In this document: piece by piece, positions 60,886-64,000 of the stretch
Numbering within the stretch: position 1 is the first letter of the stretch
Layout: the number at the start of each line of letters is the position of its first letter
DNA from: Prevotella sp. P2-180
GTDB lineage: Bacteria; Bacteroidota; Bacteroidia; Bacteroidales; Bacteroidaceae
Assembly (NCBI RefSeq): GCF_002251435.1
Contig: NZ_NPJI01000073.1
Location: 1 to 64,000 of the forward strand
Direction: 5' to 3'
DNA: 64,000 nucleotides
Notes under the pieces: generated by a model
Told to the model about the DNA's origin: nothing
Databases searched by the model: none
Seen by the model: the letters and a program-made list of their open reading frames with translations, nothing else
Position numbers and translations under genes: made by a program

Positions 60886-63228
60886 TCATTTTTGTTTTAA
60901 TTTCACTTTTTTGATTATACAATTATAATTGTCAAAATCAATAAGTTTTCTGAGCCTCCATTGTTGTAATTGATTTCTAACTTGAGTTATTTCCACCGAC
61001 TTTCCAAGCCTTTTTCTCACCATTATCAAATCTTCAATTTTGAACTCGTCCTTAAGAAGCATTAGCATATTTGCAGGTCCTCGCCTTGAAGTAGCGTTCA
61101 CTTCCTCATTTTGGGCTTCGTCGAGCATTTTGCCAATGATGTTCATCTTAACCCAAAGGTCATATCGAAGCGACCACTCCATGTAGTCCTGTATCTCCTT
61201 CGTCCATTTCTCGCCGTTCATCACGTAAAGCATCATGCCTTTAAGCCATGCAATCACCGTTGAGCGGTAACTCAATGTCAGATACGAGTCAGAACCGTAG
61301 AGTGCAGCCAATTTTTCGTTCTCATCGCAGAGTTGCTCAGCAAACTCATTGCAATTCGGACATGGTATTTCTCCAGACAGCGATGATAGTTTCTGTGTTA
61401 TCTTTCTTACCTCATCTATATATTCAGAGTCATACTCCTTAAACACTGGGCGTTTTGCGTCGGCAGGCTTGATGATGGTAGACAAAGAGAGTCGTGTTAT
61501 TGTACCTGTGGTCATTTCGTGACAGAAAAACTTTTGTAGGTTCCTAGGTGTAGTTGAGGCGTTGAAGTTGAAGCGCAGCGGAGCGATGCCAGTCACTGAG
61601 TCAGCACCCACACGTTCTTGGCCGTGCTTCGAGTTGTCGAAGGCCTTGCGTATCAGTATGCTCACTTCGCTTGCAGTGCCACGTGATGTTATGTTTTTCA
61701 GTGTGTCCAGCTCGTCAACACTGGTATAGAGGAAGCGTTCGCCGTTTTTATCGGCATCATAAACTCGCTGGTTAAACACCGCATCGGTTAGGTTGTCGAT
61801 GAGAACCTGTATGCAGATGTCTGACGGCCGAGGGTCTTTCTTCTGTTTTGCCGATGGGTTTTTCACCTTCCACTCCGCTTCTCGTGCACGGTTCGACTCG
61901 TCGCGCTTCAGCAGATCTTCGAGAATGATGTTTATTGGCAGTCTCACGCAGCCCTTACCTATTGACATCGGAGCGCAGAGCACCGACATAAACGTTGGCT
62001 CATGCACGTTGCCGTCCCAGTAGCGGAATTTCACTCCGTGAACATAAACGGCAAGCGGAGCAAAAACAGCTTCACAAATAGCCGCCCTATACATCTCCGG
62101 AGCCTTTGAGCACATGAAGTTCAGCGGATAAGGCAGCTTTCGCGGCATCTCTGGCGGCAGTTCATTTTCTGCCTCATAGTCCACCTTCGGAGCTTCGTTG
62201 TTTTGCCTTGCATACAGAGCCTCCAGCACCTTGGTCAGTTTGTAGCTCACTCCACGGCGAGGCTCGTCGAGTGCGCTTTGCAAAGTACGTTCGTATTCAT
62301 CCTCCGGGAAGTTATCGTATCGAGGAATAACCTGTTTCAAAAACTCCATGTCGTAGTTGCAGATACTTCTCAGAGCCTTAGCCAGCTCAAAAGTCATCAC
62401 GTTGCGATTGCCCTCGACAGGTGTCTGCCCGTTATTAAACTGGCGGAGGAATTCGTTTACTATCGACTTATATTGAAGCCCGTTATAAGTAAGTGACGTT
62501 TTAAGCGATTCGTCATCAGTAGTTGAGCACGTACGCTCTTCGATATCTTCAGAGTTTCCATCTGTTCTTGAATTAGAATGCTCTTTTGATATTTGTTCTT
62601 CATTGTTACAGCCATTGTTTTCTACTTCAGGTTTTATTTCTCTTTCCACTTCTTTCTTCCCTCTACCTTCATCAACAACCGCCTCCTCATTCACAAACAA
62701 GTCGTCTGATAGATAGAGCAAGTCCTCATCACTCGCTGTTGGCGTAAAAAACACTCTCGTGATGTCCTTTGCACCTTTGTCAAACTCCACGCCCAGCATC
62801 TTCTGCGCCCATTCCAGGTTTTCCTCCTGCGTGAGCCAACCGATGCGCTTGAACACGATGTGCAACCCCTTTGAGGCAGACCGTTCGAGCATCAGCAGAT
62901 TAAGGTCCTCCTTCATCTGAAGTACTCGTCCAATCATTATCTTCATTGCACTTTCAAGTTCCTCCTTAGGCATATCCTTGGCAAAGTCGATGTCCATGCC
63001 GACAGAGTTCGATGGCGTCTTTGAGCCCTTCAGCTTGCCTCCCTCGGCAGGCATACAAGAGTAGCAAAACTGCAGCATCTTGCGTTTAGCCTCAGGATTC
63101 CCAAGCCTTGCCTGCTTGGTGTAGTCAACGTTAGCCGGTTTGTTTCTCAGTCCAACGTATTCTTCTCGTGATTGAACGGGGCGCATCATTTTCGCCCCGT
63201 TTTTATAATAAATCAAATGGCAACTCAT
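60886..63228 (-). CDS. VirE N-terminal/DUF3987-like (primase-helicase-type) mobile-element protein
   Basis: 780 aa from 63228; an ATG pair at 63184-63189 gives 767 aa and may be the real start. N-terminal BT4734/BF3469-like (VirE_N) domain: MLQFCYSCMPAEGG, SNSVGMDIDF (acidic DxD as in primase-type folds), ASKGLHIVFKR. Middle: acidic low-complexity linker. C-terminal DUF3987-like part: FAPLAVYVHG, VLCAPMSIGKGCV (degenerate Walker A, G-K-G), FLYTSVDELDTL (Walker B-like). Such proteins occur in Bacteroidetes transposons, phages and plasmids and are thought to act in replication. Upstream of it are two more genes on the same strand. Confidence 0.75.
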   Translation of the reverse strand: MSCHLIYYKNGAKMMRPVQSREEYVGLRNKPANVDYTKQARLGNPEAKRKMLQFCYSCMPAEGGKLKGSKTPSNSVGMDIDFAKDMPKEELESAMKIMIGRVLQMKEDLNLLMLERSASKGLHIVFKRIGWLTQEENLEWAQKMLGVEFDKGAKDITRVFFTPTASDEDLLYLSDDLFVNEEAVVDEGRGKKEVEREIKPEVENNGCNNEEQISKEHSNSRTDGNSEDIEERTCSTTDDESLKTSLTYNGLQYKSIVNEFLRQFNNGQTPVEGNRNVMTFELAKALRSICNYDMEFLKQVIPRYDNFPEDEYERTLQSALDEPRRGVSYKLTKVLEALYARQNNEAPKVDYEAENELPPEMPRKLPYPLNFMCSKAPEMYRAAICEAVFAPLAVYVHGVKFRYWDGNVHEPTFMSVLCAPMSIGKGCVRLPINIILEDLLKRDESNRAREAEWKVKNPSAKQKKDPRPSDICIQVLIDNLTDAVFNQRVYDADKNGERFLYTSVDELDTLKNITSRGTASEVSILIRKAFDNSKHGQERVGADSVTGIAPLRFNFNASTTPRNLQKFFCHEMTTGTITRLSLSTIIKPADAKRPVFKEYDSEYIDEVRKITQKLSSLSGEIPCPNCNEFAEQLCDENEKLAALYGSDSYLTLSYRSTVIAWLKGMMLYVMNGEKWTKEIQDYMEWSLRYDLWVKMNIIGKMLDEAQNEEVNATSRRGPANMLMLLKDEFKIEDLIMVRKRLGKSVEITQVRNQLQQWRLRKLIDFDNYNCIIKKVKLKQK
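63175..63201 (-). promoter_or_regulatory. Hairpin holding an ATG-ATG start in its loop
   Basis: On the minus strand AACGGGGCG (63201-63193) and CGCCCCGTT (63183-63175) form a perfect 9-bp GC-rich stem; the 9-base loop is AAAATGATG, containing both in-frame ATG codons at 63189 and 63186. Confidence 0.6.
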
Positions 63229-63238
63229 GTATAAATTT

Positions 63239-63376
63239 CATTAAAATTTACATTAAAATTTTCATTAAAAGCACTTCGTGCTTAAAGAGCTGCGCGCAAG
63301 CCCCTTTAAGCGCAACGCGCTTTTAATCTTTAACGAAGTTTTATCGCGAAGCGAATTAAGTTTTATCGCGAAGCGA
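63239..63376. repeat. Cluster of short repeats and mini-hairpins
   Basis: Three CATTAAAA units at 12-base spacing (63239, 63251, 63263); hairpins GCACTTCGTGC (63271-63281), GCGCAACGCGC (63310-63320) and two copies of TCGCGAAGCGA (63344-63354, 63366-63376) inside a 19-bp direct repeat AAGTTTTATCGCGAAGCGA (63336, 63358). All loops are three bases. No gene or recognised promoter lies in this gap of ~150 bases. Confidence 0.85.
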
Positions 63377-63709
63377 TTATTCGAGTAGTTCTTTCACTTC
63401 TTTTTTTATTACCTTTTTATAGTCGTCGGTTTCGGTCTTGTCTATGCGGATATAGAGATAGTAGTTATCTTCGTTTTCCGACAGTGTGCCGTGTATGGTA
63501 CGTTTCAGCTTATTCGACGTAGAGTGTTTTTTTGGCGTAGCCATAAACCCCATCTGTCCGTTACTGAGCATCGTAACCACTCCGCGTCTGCGAAATCCAT
63601 TAACCGATATCAAATTTTTTGTTGGATTAAACATGATGTTTTTGTCATCGTAAACATCCAACACGCCTTCAAATTTTATAGGCTTCGATTCAATTTTTTT
63701 CCTTTTCAT
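63377..63709 (-). CDS. Hypothetical protein of the mobile-element module
   Basis: 110 aa, no recognised family. Basic N-terminus (MKRKKIESKPIKF), a beta-rich middle (NLISVNGFRRRGVVTMLSNG, LKRTIHGTLS, NYYLYIRIDKTE) and a Lys-rich helical tail (YKKVIKKEVKELLE). The small basic beta-sheet profile could fit a nucleic-acid-binding protein. It lies 12 bp downstream of an OB-fold-like gene and ~150 bp upstream of the primase-type gene, so a replication accessory role is plausible but unproven. Its last codon abuts the mini-hairpin repeats. Confidence 0.6.
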   Translation of the reverse strand: MKRKKIESKPIKFEGVLDVYDDKNIMFNPTKNLISVNGFRRRGVVTMLSNGQMGFMATPKKHSTSNKLKRTIHGTLSENEDNYYLYIRIDKTETDDYKKVIKKEVKELLE

Positions 63710-63721
63710 AATCGTTCTGTT

Positions 63722-64000
63722 TTAAAAATGTTCTCCAACTTGCTGTGGCGACTTCAGCTGCATCAGGTCGAAGATGTTCACGTCCTGGAAAATCTTACCC
63801 TCATACTCGTGAGTGTAGAATCTCACGTCGGCCACCACTATCGTGCCTACAGCCAACGGCTTTCCGGCAACTGTTCCGAAGACCGTGCCCACAAAACCTT
63901 CTGCGTTTCTTCCGCCCGGACAGCGTAACACCACCTGAGCCTTACTTGTCATTCCATTCTGAGTCTGAACGTCGGGCTGCTGCGCCCATTTCTCGATTTT
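63722..64000 (-). CDS. OB-fold-like (DUF3127/SSB-like) protein, partial (5' end outside window)
   Basis: The frame is open to the right edge, giving at least 92 residues. FVGTVFGTVAGKPLAVGTIVVAD and VRFYTHEYEGKIFQDVNIFDL match the OB-fold strand pattern of DUF3127/SSB-like proteins, where a VGD-type turn is followed by strand pairs and a NGRWFTDV-like strand. An ATG at 63952 would start inside the fold, so the true start is probably outside. Together with the primase-type gene downstream it suggests a replication module. Confidence 0.5.
   Translation of the reverse strand, partial: KIEKWAQQPDVQTQNGMTSKAQVVLRCPGGRNAEGFVGTVFGTVAGKPLAVGTIVVADVRFYTHEYEGKIFQDVNIFDLMQLKSPQQVGEHF

Overview
The window is a chromosomal stretch from an anaerobic Bacteroidales bacterium, most likely Prevotella or a close relative. 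The evidence is the gene repertoire and the promoters. The genes include Fkp with a FucP-type permease, a MurF-alanine racemase fusion, GSCFA, DUF4230, DUF4840 and DUF3098 proteins, a PorT-like beta-barrel, a B12-dependent ribonucleotide reductase and DUF1703-type AAA/PD-(D/E)XK proteins. Almost every transcription unit is preceded by the Bacteroidetes sigma-ABfr promoter (TTTG, about 19-20 bases, then TAnnTTTGC), and Shine-Dalgarno sites are rare. No rRNA, tRNA or CRISPR array was found.

Layout. 1-3.4 kb: debris of mobile or foreign genes (tail of an Rpn-type nuclease, an integrase remnant ending just before its catalytic Tyr, a truncated ThiF/MoeB gene) around a two-gene sulfur amino-acid PLP-enzyme unit, plus a candidate free-standing small RNA. 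3.4-12.4 kb: housekeeping (radical SAM protein, ftsX-DUF3098-uppP-truB-queA-folK, rpsO, typA, outer-membrane barrel, mtnN). 12.5-25.6 kb: yfhO, nrdJ-folB, an amidase and mlaD, dnaA, rsfS-ftsH-cdsA. 25.7-29.6 kb: a DUF1703-type ATPase/nuclease, an unusual noncoding region with eleven GGTWACC heptamers around a 32-bp perfect palindrome, an untracked 34-codon gene with its own promoter and terminator, and a FetAB-type ABC exporter. 29.7-36.3 kb: HAD phosphatase, trmO, two AGCS amino-acid symporters flanking two DUF4230 genes and a fused hydrolase. 36.5-41.2 kb: GIN-type lipoprotein, a nucleotidyltransferase/CDP-alcohol phosphotransferase pair (candidate inositol-lipid synthesis), orphan LuxR regulator, transporter, and a Cys/Lys-rich exported protein. 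41.3-60.6 kb: alpha-galactosidase, pyruvate kinase, secreted nuclease, YeiH, nitroreductase, DUF4840 lipoprotein, fucP/fkp (divergent), GSCFA, murF-alr, hexuronate-type MFS transporter and GH3 beta-glucosidase. 60.7-64 kb: the edge of a mobile-element replication module (VirE_N/DUF3987-like primase-type protein, unknown protein, OB-fold-like protein) with hairpin-rich noncoding DNA.

How it works together. The core genes serve envelope building (UppP, MurF-Alr, amidase, FtsX, MlaD, CdsA), translation and tRNA modification (TruB, QueA, TrmO, RpsO, TypA, RsfS), folate (FolK, FolB) and replication (DnaA, NrdJ). The carbohydrate genes (GH36, GH3, FucP, Fkp, ExuT-like) fit a gut or rumen glycan user. 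The best candidates for something undescribed are the 27.5-28.2 kb locus (small protein gene, palindromic operator-like sites and GGTWACC array), the 3.2-kb small RNA, and the mini-hairpin cluster at 63.3 kb.
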